Shown here piece by piece: positions 25,518-34,886 of a stretch of DNA of 64,000 nucleotides. Source of the DNA: an uncultured Akkermansia sp. (GTDB lineage Bacteria > Verrucomicrobiota > Verrucomicrobiia > Verrucomicrobiales > Akkermansiaceae); contig CALXRG010000001.1 in assembly GCA_944390825.1 (NCBI GenBank), positions 62,001-126,000 on the forward strand, given 5' to 3'. Positions within the stretch are counted from its first letter, which is position 1. The number at the start of each line of letters is the position of its first letter. A program made the translations under genes and the position numbers. Below the pieces are notes generated by a model that worked only from the letters and a program-made list of their open reading frames with translations, had not been told where the DNA came from and ran no database searches.

Positions 25518-28469
25518 TCAGCGGCGCAGTTGCTCGGGAGTTGCCTCCGCAACCTTGACCGTCACCCCAACCTCGGGCAGCCCCTCAGCCGCAGCGGTAA
25601 CCTTTGCTTCACCACTCTTGCCGCGAAGCCCACGGACTATAGCCACAATCCGACCGTTGAAGAAACTCTGGTTCGGATCCTGCATGCAGGTCTGATCGAC
25701 GGGATTGCCATTGCAGAAGCCGACCAGCTCAGCGGGGCCTGTGATCGTGAAGCTGACCTTCCTGCTGTCAGTGGGCACGACGTTGCCTTTCGCATCCACC
25801 AAAGCGAGCTCAACGTATGACAAGTCACGGGCATCACCGGCAATCGTTGCGCGGTCAGCCTGTGCCTCGACCTTGACCGCCTCACCGGTGGTCACCCGCT
25901 TGGCCTTGGCCCACACCCGGCCATTTTTCTTCACAACAACCTCAAGCTCGCCAGGCTCATAGACAACATCCTCCCACACGAAGCGGTGACCGTTTTTGGA
26001 CACGGTGACACCGGACTGTGTGAAGGTCTCCCCCTGTCCCTTGCGGCGGACGCCCTGGCTCTTGCCGTTGAGGAAGAGTTCAGCTTCGTCACCGGAAGAG
26101 AAAACCATAACGGGCGTCACCTTGCCCTCGCGGCCTTTCCAGTTCCAGTGCGGCAGAATATGGGCCTGCCTGACTTCGGGATTCCACCGGCTCTGGTAGA
26201 GGTAGAAGGTATCCTTCGGGAAACCGGCCAAATCAATAATGCCGAAGTAAGAACTGCGGCTCGGCGCCTTGCTGCCCATGGCCTGCATCTGCTCCATCGC
26301 CGCCTTCTTTTCCGCCTCGGAAGCATTGGCAAAGTTGCCCACGTTGGAAGCATCCTGATTGTACGGGGTCGGCTCACCAATGTAATCATGCCCGGTCCAC
26401 ACATACTCACCGGCCACCTCAGGATTCTTGTCATGAGCCTCGAACTCCACGTCCGGGCAATAAGCCCAGCCCGGGGCATAGAGGCCATAAGCGCTCACCT
26501 GGAACACGCTAAAGCCCTTACCCTTGTTCCAGAAGTCTTTCTTGTCCGGGAAGAAGTACATATCACGCGTTGCAACGCACGACGCCGTCTCGGAGGCATA
26601 CAGCGGCTGCTTGCGATCCTTCAGGAAGCGGGCGTAGTCAAACGGTCTGTAATTATAGCCGAAAACATCCATCGTATCGGCAAAACTGTAATTTCCGTTC
26701 TGGGTGTGGTTCACCCCCACCGTGTACGGACGGGTCGTATCGTACTTGCGGAACTCATCGCGCAGCTCACTGGACACGGTCAGCCCACGTTTTGTCTGGA
26801 TCTCAATAATTTCATTACCACCGCTCCAAGCAATAATGCAAGGATGATTGCGGTCCCTCAAGACGAAATTCTGCACATCCTTCTTCCACCACTGGGGCCA
26901 ATAGACGTGGTAGCCGTTGACCTTGTCATACTTCTGAGCCTCCCAAATATCAAAAAGCTCATCGATCACAAGAATACCGTGGCGGTCGCAGAGATCGAGA
27001 GCCTCCGGAGCCGGAGGATTGTGAGTCATGCGGATGGAATTGCAGCCCATTTCTTTCAGCTTTTCAATCTTGCGCTCGAACCCGCGGGAATGAAAGGCCG
27101 CGCCTAGTGCGCCCAGATCATGGTGCTCGCACACGCCGTTGAGCTGCACCCTCTTCCCATTCAGGTAGAAGCCATCCTTGCGCCAATCAATCGTGCGCAC
27201 GCCAAAAGACGTCTCTCGCGAATCAATCACCTCATCATCGCTACTGATCGTCGTCGTAAGCGTGTACAGATTCGGCTCCTCGCAACTCCAGCGCTTCGGG
27301 TTACTCAGCTTAATCGTCTGCTCGACCTCTTTACTTTCGCCTGGCTTGATCGTAACCCTCACCGCCTTTGCCTTCGCTTTACCGACGGCCTGACGCACAA
27401 TCACCTTGCACTCCTCTTTGCTGGTGTTGTTCACGGTTGTTTTGATTTTGACGTCTGCAGAGCTGGAGCTGACTTTCGGCGTAGTGACATAAACACCCCA
27501 CTGAGCAATATGCACGGGCGTCGTCTTTTCGAGCCACACATGGCGGTAAATCCCAGCACCCGGATACCACCGGGTGGAGAGGGGCTTATTGCTGGCCATC
27601 ACAGCCACCAGATTGGAAGCTCCCGGTTTGAGGAAAGGAGTAATATCCACGCGGAAAGAATTGTAACCATAAGCCCACTCCCCCGCAAGCTTACCATTGA
27701 CGTAGACTTGAGGATTAGCCATGACTCCGTCAAAGTCCAAATAGTAACGCTCCTTCTCCGCATCAAACGATGCCGGCACATCAAACGTCTTGCGGTACCA
27801 ACCCCAGCCATTCCACGGCAACTTGCCGGTCTCATTCGGCTCATCCCTCAGGAACGGACTTTCAATCGCCCAGTCATGCGGCAACTGCACATCCCGGAAC
27901 CCCTCGGCCTCATACCCAGGATGAGCCGGAGAATCCGCACCAGCCGCCGAAGCAGCCGACTTCAAATCAATTTTGTTACCCGCTGTGTCCCTGAAGGTCA
28001 CCTCGTTGATACTGGCCCAAGAAGATCTCGTTGTGCCATTGACCTCTATTTTGACAGACTTGAGAACCTCCCCGCCCAGCTTCACCGTCGACTCGCGCTT
28101 GTGCTGCGTGCTGAACTCCAAGGTAGACGTCGAGCCGTCCGGTCTCTCACAAACCACCTTAATCTGCTTGGGTTGGGCGTTCTCCCAGAGGACGTCCATC
28201 GTTCCGATTTTCGCGCCATCCAAATCCACCTGGAGATAATGTCCAGGCATAGAATTGGCTGCTGTCCAGCGAGTATTCGGATTTCCGTCGATTGCATGCG
28301 CGGCAGGGTGACCGTTCTGCGTGGAATCTGCCATCACAGGCAGATGAGACGTGCCGGGGTCACCTGCACCGAAATACTTGAATTGCCATCCGAAGTCGAA
28401 AGTTTCGCGCTCTCCGGCATAGGCCGTGACGCTCAATGCGAGCAGGGGGAGGATAAATCTGGCGTTCAT
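25518..28469 (-). CDS. Secreted GH2 beta-galactosidase-like enzyme with inserted discoidin domain
   Basis: 983 residues. Signal peptide of about 18 residues ending in AYA. The GH2 sugar-binding domain begins (FDFGWQFKYFG), is interrupted by a discoidin/F5-8C-like module at about 45-165 (HAIDGNPNTRWTA, HYLQVDL, INEVTF), then resumes with VQLPHDWAIE. The immunoglobulin-like and TIM-barrel domains follow, with the acid/base Glu in WSGGNEIIE and the nucleophile Glu in LYASETASC. C-terminal Ig-like domains end the protein. It would act on beta-galactosides in the periplasm or outside; mucin glycans are a plausible substrate in a gut species. It is a single gene with its own promoter. Confidence 0.9.
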   Translation of the reverse strand: MNARFILPLLALSVTAYAGERETFDFGWQFKYFGAGDPGTSHLPVMADSTQNGHPAAHAIDGNPNTRWTAANSMPGHYLQVDLDGAKIGTMDVLWENAQPKQIKVVCERPDGSTSTLEFSTQHKRESTVKLGGEVLKSVKIEVNGTTRSSWASINEVTFRDTAGNKIDLKSAASAAGADSPAHPGYEAEGFRDVQLPHDWAIESPFLRDEPNETGKLPWNGWGWYRKTFDVPASFDAEKERYYLDFDGVMANPQVYVNGKLAGEWAYGYNSFRVDITPFLKPGASNLVAVMASNKPLSTRWYPGAGIYRHVWLEKTTPVHIAQWGVYVTTPKVSSSSADVKIKTTVNNTSKEECKVIVRQAVGKAKAKAVRVTIKPGESKEVEQTIKLSNPKRWSCEEPNLYTLTTTISSDDEVIDSRETSFGVRTIDWRKDGFYLNGKRVQLNGVCEHHDLGALGAAFHSRGFERKIEKLKEMGCNSIRMTHNPPAPEALDLCDRHGILVIDELFDIWEAQKYDKVNGYHVYWPQWWKKDVQNFVLRDRNHPCIIAWSGGNEIIEIQTKRGLTVSSELRDEFRKYDTTRPYTVGVNHTQNGNYSFADTMDVFGYNYRPFDYARFLKDRKQPLYASETASCVATRDMYFFPDKKDFWNKGKGFSVFQVSAYGLYAPGWAYCPDVEFEAHDKNPEVAGEYVWTGHDYIGEPTPYNQDASNVGNFANASEAEKKAAMEQMQAMGSKAPSRSSYFGIIDLAGFPKDTFYLYQSRWNPEVRQAHILPHWNWKGREGKVTPVMVFSSGDEAELFLNGKSQGVRRKGQGETFTQSGVTVSKNGHRFVWEDVVYEPGELEVVVKKNGRVWAKAKRVTTGEAVKVEAQADRATIAGDARDLSYVELALVDAKGNVVPTDSRKVSFTITGPAELVGFCNGNPVDQTCMQDPNQSFFNGRIVAIVRGLRGKSGEAKVTAAAEGLPEVGVTVKVAEATPEQLRR

Positions 28470-28481
28470 ATCAGTTCCCTT

Positions 28482-28510
28482 AGCCTACTGAATTGGTGAA
28501 GCTTTGGCAA
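28482..28510 (-). promoter_or_regulatory. Predicted promoter of the GH2 gene
   Basis: On the minus strand: TTGCCA (28505-28510), 17-bp spacer, TAGGCT (28482-28487), 12 bases before the ATG. An AAGGGA lies directly after the -10 box, probably upstream of the transcript start. Confidence 0.65.
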
Positions 28511-28728
28511 GAAAAAAAGCTTGCCTCCGGGCGAAGCATCATGCTAAGCTCCTAACGGCAAAAGCCATAGAAACGTGACATGACAGCAGAAGAATGCATC
28601 ACCGGCAGGCGGAGCGTGAGAAAATTCACGAATCAGGCCATCACCCCCGAACTGCTGGACCTCACCACATGATCTCCGTGCGGCCCCGTCCCTCCTGCCT
28701 CCCTGCCCTGATCTCCGGGGAAATCAAC

Positions 28729-28757
28729 TTGCCAGGTAGAGGCATACCTGCTAAGAT
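28729..28757 (+). promoter_or_regulatory. Predicted leaderless promoter of the gene at 28766
   Basis: TTGCCA (28729-28734), 17-bp spacer, TAAGAT (28752-28757), then 8 bases to the ATG. Confidence 0.65.
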
Positions 28758-28765
28758 ACCAGCCG

Positions 28766-29371
28766 ATGCTATTCGAACTTGAGCCACTCACCCCGCAGCA
28801 GGAAGCTGACATGCTGTGCCGCTTCTTCGCGGAAGCCGCTACGCGCAACAGAGAGGCTCCCGAGCCCGGCCATGTGCCTGTGGATGTTCTCGAAGCCTAC
28901 GGAGACCTCAACACCCACCTGCGCTACATGCTTGAAGCCATCGCCGGGCAGCACCGCGACCGGGAAACCCGACTGAGGCTGCGCCGCATCACTGCCATGC
29001 TCGACGCCCTCCCCTCCGACATCATCGCCACCCTGCCCGCCACCACCAGCGATAACTGGACACTCGCCTACCGCAAGCTCATCCGCCTGCACCGCCTGCT
29101 CTGCGAACTCAACCTCGGACTGGATGCGCAGGAGCATACAATCATCCTGCAACAAATGGCCCACCTGGCTGAGCGCATCTCACTGGCCTCGGCTGTGGAA
29201 ATAAGCGCAGGTTCCATGTTTGCTCTGTTGCTGATTCAGGAGCATCTCAACCACACTCGCCCTGTCCGCAAAAAAACCATACGGCGCCGCAAATCACGCG
29301 CCAAAAAACGCAGCAACCGCACCAAAGCAACTGACCGCAGCACTGCTGCACCCGCGCCAAGCTCTCGTTGA
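28766..29371 (+). CDS. Uncharacterised helical protein with basic C-terminal tail
   Basis: 201 residues; I do not recognise the family. Residues 1-165 are predicted mostly alpha-helical and leucine-rich, without signal peptide or membrane helix. The last 35 residues are strongly basic (RKKTIRRRKSRAKKRS and onward), like nucleic-acid-binding tails. It has its own promoter and stands alone between the GH2 gene and the convergent J-domain gene. It is kept as a real gene because of the promoter, the frame length and amino-acid composition unlike that of neighbouring noncoding frames. Confidence 0.65.
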   Translation: MLFELEPLTPQQEADMLCRFFAEAATRNREAPEPGHVPVDVLEAYGDLNTHLRYMLEAIAGQHRDRETRLRLRRITAMLDALPSDIIATLPATTSDNWTLAYRKLIRLHRLLCELNLGLDAQEHTIILQQMAHLAERISLASAVEISAGSMFALLLIQEHLNHTRPVRKKTIRRRKSRAKKRSNRTKATDRSTAAPAPSSR

Positions 29372-29423
29372 TCTCCCCACTCCGGCACGGTGAATACGCT
29401 CACTCCTGCGCGGTGAACACCTG

Positions 29424-29479
29424 CACTCCGGCAAACTGCCGCCTTCGCGCCCACTCCGGCAAACCGGCGGCTTCGCGCC
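29424..29479. repeat. 28-bp tandem duplication
   Basis: Two 28-base units beginning CACTCCGGCAAA and ending CTTCGCGCC, at 29424-29451 and 29452-29479, differing at a few central positions. Weaker copies of CACTCCGGC occur just upstream (from about 29378). No gene lies between 29372 and 29543. Confidence 0.8.
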
Positions 29480-29543
29480 CATTCCGAGCCTATTCTTTCA
29501 CGCCCCTCAGACCAACCGCGGTTTCCCCTGCGGGGGATCCTAC

Positions 29544-30455
29544 TCACCGGGGCAACGCCTCGGGCAATGGCTCGGGCGACGGCTCAGTTTCCGGCGCCAA
29601 GCTGCGTGATTCTTCAGCGGCCTGCTCTGTCTCTGGCACCGGCATCCCATCGGGCAGCGGTTCCGGCGGGCCCGGCTGAGTGAAATCTCCCTTCTCCAAA
29701 ATCTGCTTTGCCTGGGAATGCCCTGCCGCCGCAGCGCGTTCAAACCACGTGCGGGCCTCCGTGCGATTCACCGGCAAATCATTGTAGCCGTGGTACAGAT
29801 TCCATCCGTACTGAAACTGCGCTGCAGTGTCCCCCTGTTCTGCGCGAAGCAGCAACTCCGCATTGCGCTTCAGCAACCGGGCATGCACCTCCTCCGGCGG
29901 TAAATCGGTCTGCCCCGGCGGGCGCACCTGCCCGCTGGCGTGACTCTGACGGTTCACCGCCATGTTCACCCCCCGCAACATGATCGGCACAATGATGAAA
30001 ATCCCCATCACATAAAAAGCCAAACGCACGTACATCCCCATCCGGGGCATCCTCACCTCCCCAAAGAGTCCCTTACTCGCTGCCCGTGCCCCGCGGAACG
30101 TCCCTGCACTGCGGCGTTCCCGGCGCCGCACCTCCCGGCGCTCCCGCCCATGCCTGGCCGACACGCGCACGCGCCCTCCCAGTCCCTGCAACTCGGGAGC
30201 TCTCACATAAAGACGCTGCCTCGCCAGCCACGCATCATACTGATCGCGGCTCTCCTCGTCTCCCAGCACGCGATAAGCCTCCAGGATACGTTTAAACCGC
30301 TCCTCCGCCGCCGCTGACCCCGGGTTATGGTCCGGGTGAAATTTCTTTGCCTGGCGCCGGTAAGCCAGCTTGATCTCCTGTGCATCCGCGGTCTCGGGCA
30401 CATCGAGCAACTCGTAAAAATCCACCTGAAAAGCAGGCACTCCCGGCGTCTTCAT
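29544..30455 (-). CDS. Membrane protein with J domain and Sel1-like repeat
   Basis: 303 residues. N-terminal J domain (about 12-77) with the HPD tripeptide at 40-42, a very basic linker (about 95-135), one transmembrane helix (about 142-160), then a Sel1-like repeat (about 195-252: [38 protein letters not shown]) and a Pro/Glu-rich end. The J domain would stimulate a DnaK ATPase in the cytoplasm while the Sel1 part lies across the membrane. It overlaps the upstream SDR gene by 4 bases and ends the yqeY-ispD-SDR operon. The specific role is unknown. Confidence 0.8.
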   Translation of the reverse strand: MKTPGVPAFQVDFYELLDVPETADAQEIKLAYRRQAKKFHPDHNPGSAAAEERFKRILEAYRVLGDEESRDQYDAWLARQRLYVRAPELQGLGGRVRVSARHGRERREVRRRERRSAGTFRGARAASKGLFGEVRMPRMGMYVRLAFYVMGIFIIVPIMLRGVNMAVNRQSHASGQVRPPGQTDLPPEEVHARLLKRNAELLLRAEQGDTAAQFQYGWNLYHGYNDLPVNRTEARTWFERAAAAGHSQAKQILEKGDFTQPGPPEPLPDGMPVPETEQAAEESRSLAPETEPSPEPLPEALPR

Positions 30456-31303
30456 GATTCCACCTCCCTGTGCCCAATCTGAGCCGCCACAAACTCACGC
30501 ACCCGCCAGCGCGGCTTCCAGCCCAGCCGGGCGAGTTTCTCGGCCACCACACGCCGGCTGCTGCGGCCACGGCACGACGCCCCTGACTGGCTGGAGCAGC
30601 GCGGCAGCCCCGTCAGCGCCTCCAGCATCGCATACGCCTCATCCAGCGAAAAGCACTCCGTGCTCACATTGTAAATCCCGGCAGGGGCGTCCGCGATCAA
30701 CCGCAGGGCACTGACTGCGTCATCGCGGTGCACGTAGTTCAGCAACCTCCCGCCCGTTCCCGCCAGTCGGGGCTCGCGGGACAGGTGCCGGCGCAGCAAC
30801 TCAAACCGCCCCGCCGCATACATCGGCACCAGCCGCGCCACGCTTCCGCCCGCTTCCAGCGCCAGTGTCTCTGCCTCACGCAGCAGCACCGCCCGCTCAC
30901 CTGCGGTCAGGCAGGGCGACATCTCATCTGCCGCGCTTCCATCCTCTCCGCCGTACACGGACGTCGACGAGCAGAACACCACCCGCACGCTGTGATCGGG
31001 CGCAGACTCCCGCACCACGCGGGTAACCTGCCGCACCAACTCCGGATAGCAGCGGCGGTAATCCCCGATGCTGCCGCCGTGAGTAGCAGCACAGCAATAG
31101 ACCAACCTGGGTTTCATGCTGTTCAGAGCCACCCGCAGCACAGCGGGATCCGATGCATCACCGCGCACATCCTCCCGCTCTAGCCCGATCGTCAGCACGG
31201 GCAGTCCCTCTGCCCGGCACTGCTCCGCCAGCGCAAAACCCAGGAAGCCTGCTCCGATCACCCAAGTGCCGCGCGGGGCAGAACTGTCGGCAAAGCGAGG
31301 CAT
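30452..31303 (-). CDS. NAD-dependent epimerase/dehydratase-like protein (extended SDR)
   Basis: 283 residues. Rossmann nucleotide motif [12 protein letters not shown] near residue 17, the active-site block FCSSTSVYG, and later [12 protein letters not shown] and [19 protein letters not shown], as in YeeZ/WcaG-like extended SDRs. The usual YxxxK lysine is not obvious after the Tyr of SVYGG, so catalysis may differ. It overlaps ispD by one base and the J-domain gene by four, so translation is coupled. Substrate unknown, probably a nucleotide sugar. Confidence 0.8.
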   Translation of the reverse strand: MPRFADSSAPRGTWVIGAGFLGFALAEQCRAEGLPVLTIGLEREDVRGDASDPAVLRVALNSMKPRLVYCCAATHGGSIGDYRRCYPELVRQVTRVVRESAPDHSVRVVFCSSTSVYGGEDGSAADEMSPCLTAGERAVLLREAETLALEAGGSVARLVPMYAAGRFELLRRHLSREPRLAGTGGRLLNYVHRDDAVSALRLIADAPAGIYNVSTECFSLDEAYAMLEALTGLPRCSSQSGASCRGRSSRRVVAEKLARLGWKPRWRVREFVAAQIGHREVES

Positions 31304-31974
31304 CAGCGATTGCGGTAAATCAACTCGGCAAGCTCCAAATCGCCGGGAAGCGTGATCTTCATGTTTGCCCCCACCTGCACCAACTTCGTCGGCACGCCGA
31401 TTGTCTCCATCGCGGACACCTCATCGGTCACGCTGAGTCCCTGTTGCGCTACACACGCATAAGCACGGCGCAACAAATCCAGGCGGAAAATCTGTGGTGT
31501 CTCCATCCCCCACAAATGCTCACGGCTCACCCGCTCCGGCAGGCTCCGGCCACTTGCATCTGCGCGCTTCAGCGTGTCGACCACCGGGTGAGCGCATGCT
31601 GCGGCCCCTGTTTCTTCAGCGGCCGCAAAGCACAGCGAAACCCCTTCCGGAGTGATCAGTGGGCGTGCGCCATCATGCACCGCCACCCAGGTCACCTCTG
31701 CGGGCAAAACCGCCAGCCCGGCCGCCACGGAATCCTGCCGCTCTGCGCCACCGTCCACTCGGAGCAGCGGCACCCGCGACTTCTCTGCCAGAGCGGCCAG
31801 CCCCGTGTGTATCCAGCGCTCTTGCGGACACACTACCACCACGCATGCGCAGCCACCGGCGAGAAACGACTCCACGCTGCGGCGCAACACCGGCACCCCG
31901 TCGAGGAGAGCCTCCAGCTTATCGAAACCTGCCCGGCGGGAGCTCCCCGCCGCCACAATCACCGCGCCCAGCAT
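31303..31974 (-). CDS. ispD: 2-C-methyl-D-erythritol 4-phosphate cytidylyltransferase
   Basis: 223 residues. Third step of the MEP isoprenoid pathway, joining CTP and methylerythritol phosphate. N-terminal VIVAAGSSRRAGFDKLEALL holds the glycine-rich CTP loop and Lys19; VAVHDGARPLIT, VDTLKRAD, TPQIFRLDLL, TDEVSAME and IKITLPGDL-type end blocks follow. It begins 2 bases after the yqeY stop, so the two are coupled. Confidence 0.94.
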   Translation of the reverse strand: MLGAVIVAAGSSRRAGFDKLEALLDGVPVLRRSVESFLAGGCACVVVVCPQERWIHTGLAALAEKSRVPLLRVDGGAERQDSVAAGLAVLPAEVTWVAVHDGARPLITPEGVSLCFAAAEETGAAACAHPVVDTLKRADASGRSLPERVSREHLWGMETPQIFRLDLLRRAYACVAQQGLSVTDEVSAMETIGVPTKLVQVGANMKITLPGDLELAELIYRNR

Positions 31975-31976
31975 GC

Positions 31977-32432
31977 TCAGGAAAGTCGCTTGGCCACCAA
32001 ACCGGAAAGCACCTTACCGGGGGCGCGCCCCTCCGTACGGGCCTGCATCTCCTTCATCACACGGCCCATATCCTTTTTGCTTGTCGCGCCCAACTCGGCC
32101 ACCACAGCCTCGAGAATCGGCATGATCTCTGCCTCGCTCATTTCCTGCGGCAGGAAGCCGGCCAGCACAGCGATTTCCGCCTTCTCCTTCTCAGCCAGCT
32201 CCGGGCGGGAAGCCTGCTCATACATAGCGATAGCGTCCTCCCGCTGCTTGATCTGCTTGCGTACCACAGCCTGAGCCTCTGCGTCCGGCAGCTGGTCATG
32301 CACATTGCCCTTTGCCACCTGGGCATTCTGCAACGCCGCCTTCAAACTGCGCAATGCACCCAGAGCCACAGTATCCTTACCCAGCATGGCCTTTTTCATG
32401 CCAGCCGTAATCTCATCATAAATCGTACTCAT
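31977..32432 (-). CDS. yqeY: GatB/YqeY-domain protein
   Basis: 151 residues, the full YqeY length. All helical with the family's DTVALGALRSLKAALQNAQV start and LAGFLPQEMSEAEI centre; resembles the tail domain of GatB that contacts tRNA. Function poorly known. First gene of the yqeY-ispD-SDR-J-domain operon, with its own promoter. Confidence 0.92.
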   Translation of the reverse strand: MSTIYDEITAGMKKAMLGKDTVALGALRSLKAALQNAQVAKGNVHDQLPDAEAQAVVRKQIKQREDAIAMYEQASRPELAEKEKAEIAVLAGFLPQEMSEAEIMPILEAVVAELGATSKKDMGRVMKEMQARTEGRAPGKVLSGLVAKRLS

Positions 32433-32441
32433 AACGCCACC

Positions 32442-32469
32442 ATTAAACCATTTTCCCGCTCGCTTTCAA
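32442..32469 (-). promoter_or_regulatory. Predicted leaderless promoter of the yqeY operon
   Basis: On the minus strand: TTGAAA (32464-32469), 16-bp spacer, TTTAAT (32442-32447), then 9 bases to the ATG. Confidence 0.6.
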
Positions 32470-32479
32470 GGTTGAAGTA

Positions 32480-32700
32480 CCGCATCCTTCTCCATTTCCC
32501 CCCTTTTGGCCATCTTTTCCCATCCCTGAGCCCCTATTTTCTGCCTCCCTTGTCCCCTCCCTCTCCCCGTCTCCATCCCCTCGCATACTCTCCTCATACA
32601 CCCTCTTTCCCCCATATACCCTCTTTCTTTCATCCACCCACTTTCTTTCATCCGCCCTCCTTCCGCTGGCCGCCCGCTCTTCCCCATCCGAGCAGGAACA
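32480..32700. repeat. Long polypyrimidine tract with short CT repeats
   Basis: About 220 bases of almost pure C/T on the plus strand between the divergent yqeY and cysK genes, with repeated pieces such as CTTTCTTTCATCC (twice, near 32630 and 32641) and ACCCTCTTTC (near 32599 and 32617). No gene. Confidence 0.75.
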
Positions 32701-32793
32701 CACCCGGGAAGCCCTCCCCATATGCCCGCATTAAACCCACTCCACCATTTTAATTCCCACCATTATAATATGAATTAAGTCTGTCATATCCAC

Positions 32794-32822
32794 TTGACTT
32801 TCGCCCCCTCACGGTGTAGTCT
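32794..32822 (+). promoter_or_regulatory. Predicted promoter of cysK
   Basis: TTGACT (32794-32799), 17-bp spacer, TAGTCT (32817-32822); leader of about 15 bases. Confidence 0.7.
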
Positions 32823-32843
32823 CAAGCACAGCACACAACACAT

Positions 32844-33773
32844 ATGATTCATCAATCCATCACCACCCTCATCGGCAGAACCCCGCTCCTGGAACCGGTC
32901 AACTACAGCCGCAGGAACGAGCTGAAAGCACGCCTGCTGCTCAAGCTGGAGTACCTGAACCCGGCTGGCAGCGTCAAAGACCGCGTCGCCTGTGCCATGA
33001 TCGAAGATGCAGAAGCACGCGGCACTCTGAAACCCGGCTCCGTGATTGTTGAACCGACCAGCGGCAACACCGGCATCGGGCTGGCAGCCGTAGCGGCCGC
33101 CAAAGGCTACCGCTGCATCCTGACCATGCCAGAGACCATGAGCGTCGAGCGGCGCAACATCCTCAAAGCCTACGGAGCGGAAATCGTCCTTACCCCCGGC
33201 AGCGAAGGCATGAAAGGTGCCATTGCACGCGCCGAGCAACTCGCCCGGGAAACACCCGGTGCCATGATGGCCGGCCAATTCACCAACCCCGTCAACCCCG
33301 AAGCCCACCACCGCACCACCGGCCCCGAAATCTGGCAGGACACAGCGGGCAAAGTGGACATCCTCGTGTGCGGCGTTGGCACAGGCGGCACCATCAGCGG
33401 CACAGGCCGCTACCTCAAAGAGATGAAACCCAGCGTCCGCGTCGTCGCAGTCGAACCTGCCGCCTCCGCCGTTCTTTCCGGCGGCAAACCCGGTCCCCAC
33501 GCCATCCAGGGCATCGGTGCAGGCTTTGTTCCGGGCACACTCGACACCACAGTCTACGATGAAATCATCACCATCGCCAACGAAGACACCTACGCCGCCG
33601 CCAAAGAACTGGGCCGCACCGAAGGCATCCTGACCGGCATCTCCAGCGGCGCCGCCCTGCTGGCCGCCACACGGTTGGCACAAATGCCCGAAAACGCGGG
33701 CAAAACCATCGTCGTCATTCTGCCGGACTCCGGCGACCGCTACTACTCCACCCCCCTCTTCCAGCAGGACTGA
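32844..33773 (+). CDS. cysK: Cysteine synthase (O-acetylserine sulfhydrylase)
   Basis: 309 residues. PLP enzyme of fold type II that makes cysteine from O-acetylserine and sulfide. TPLLEP near the start, the PLP lysine K45 in [11 protein letters not shown], the substrate loop [28 protein letters not shown] as the phosphate-binding loop, and [10 protein letters not shown]. Followed 29 bases later by bioB, probably in one transcript; both are sulfur-related. Confidence 0.95.
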   Translation: MIHQSITTLIGRTPLLEPVNYSRRNELKARLLLKLEYLNPAGSVKDRVACAMIEDAEARGTLKPGSVIVEPTSGNTGIGLAAVAAAKGYRCILTMPETMSVERRNILKAYGAEIVLTPGSEGMKGAIARAEQLARETPGAMMAGQFTNPVNPEAHHRTTGPEIWQDTAGKVDILVCGVGTGGTISGTGRYLKEMKPSVRVVAVEPAASAVLSGGKPGPHAIQGIGAGFVPGTLDTTVYDEIITIANEDTYAAAKELGRTEGILTGISSGAALLAATRLAQMPENAGKTIVVILPDSGDRYYSTPLFQQD

Positions 33774-33802
33774 AAGCCCCGGCAGCACCCTACAGCGCCC
33801 CC

Positions 33803-34765
33803 ATGACCGCCTACACCCACCTCGCCCTCGAGCAAAACGGTCTCACCTGCGAGCAGGCTCAAGAACTGCTGCACCTCCCCGAAGCCGAACTGCTCCCCTC
33901 CGCCACCGCCCTGCGCGAGCACTTCTTCGGCAACAAAGTCGAAGCCTGCTACATCATCAATGCCAAGAGCGGCAACTGCAACATGAACTGCAAGTTCTGC
34001 TCCCAGAGCGGCTTCAACACCACCGACATCGAGCACTACCCCCTCAAAAGCAGCGATGATCTCGCCGCCATTGTCGAAAGCTGGGAACCCTATCCCGTCG
34101 GCCGCTGCGGCATCGTCACTTCGGGCGGAGCCCTCACCGACGCCGACGTTGAAAAACTCGCCCAGTTCATCGAAGCCCGGGTTGCCGCCGGTAAAACACA
34201 CCCCCAGATCTGCGGCTCTCTCGGCAGGCTCAAACACCATGCTCTGGAACGCCTCAAAGCCGCAGGCATGACCCGCCTGCACCACAACCTCGAAACCAAC
34301 GAAAGCTTCTACCCCAGTGTCTGCACCACCCAGCAGTGGCGGGACCGCCTCGACACCGTGCACCAAGCCATCGAACACGGCCTCTCCGTCTGTTGCGGTG
34401 GTCTCTTTGGCCTTGGCGAGACTTGGGAAGACCGCATTTCCTTCGCGATCGAACTGCGCAGCGAAGGTATTCGCAACATCCCGATGAACTTTCTGATTCC
34501 GCATCCGGGCACTCCCATGGCGGGGCGCCCCATCATGCCGCCCGAGGAAGCCCTGCGCATCATTGCTCTCTTCCGGCATCTCATTCCGGACGCCACCCTG
34601 CGCATCTGCGGCGGTCGGGTCTCTGTTCTCAAAGAACGCCAGCGGGACATGTTTGCCGCAGGAGCCAACGCCTTCATGACCGGCAACTACCTCACCGTAG
34701 CAGGAGCAGCCGTAGAGCAGGATCTGGCCATGCTCCGCGATCTTGGCCTGGAAATTGTCCCGTAG
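33803..34765 (+). CDS. bioB: Biotin synthase
   Basis: 320 residues. Radical SAM enzyme inserting sulfur into dethiobiotin. The 4Fe-4S cysteines are C59-x3-C63-x2-C66 in GNCNMNCKFCSQS. The 2Fe-2S cluster residues sit in QICGSLG, SVCCGGLFGLGE and the ICGGR block. No other biotin genes are in the window. No Shine-Dalgarno sequence is visible before the ATG. Confidence 0.95.
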   Translation: MTAYTHLALEQNGLTCEQAQELLHLPEAELLPSATALREHFFGNKVEACYIINAKSGNCNMNCKFCSQSGFNTTDIEHYPLKSSDDLAAIVESWEPYPVGRCGIVTSGGALTDADVEKLAQFIEARVAAGKTHPQICGSLGRLKHHALERLKAAGMTRLHHNLETNESFYPSVCTTQQWRDRLDTVHQAIEHGLSVCCGGLFGLGETWEDRISFAIELRSEGIRNIPMNFLIPHPGTPMAGRPIMPPEEALRIIALFRHLIPDATLRICGGRVSVLKERQRDMFAAGANAFMTGNYLTVAGAAVEQDLAMLRDLGLEIVP

Positions 34766-34851
34766 TGGCGGAGCCTCTTCTCCGGCGCAGGACACACGGG
34801 AGCACCAGTCTGTTTCCCTGGCCGGGCCCCGGGCAAGAGAGCGCAAATGAC

Positions 34852-34880
34852 TTGCCACGCAAAGGCCACTATGCTACAGT
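34852..34880 (+). promoter_or_regulatory. Predicted leaderless promoter of the coaB gene
   Basis: TTGCCA (34852-34857), 17-bp spacer, TACAGT (34875-34880), then 6 bases to the ATG. Confidence 0.65.
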
Positions 34881-34886
34881 GACCGC

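Noticed and set aside
25986-28499. Two open frames of 373 and 459 codons opposite the GH2 gene
   Set aside because: The minus-strand frame encodes a complete GH2 enzyme with catalytic residues and promoter; these are shadows.
32443-32721. 92-codon minus-strand frame rich in Gly, Glu and Arg
   Set aside because: It is the translation of the polypyrimidine tract; composition explains it.
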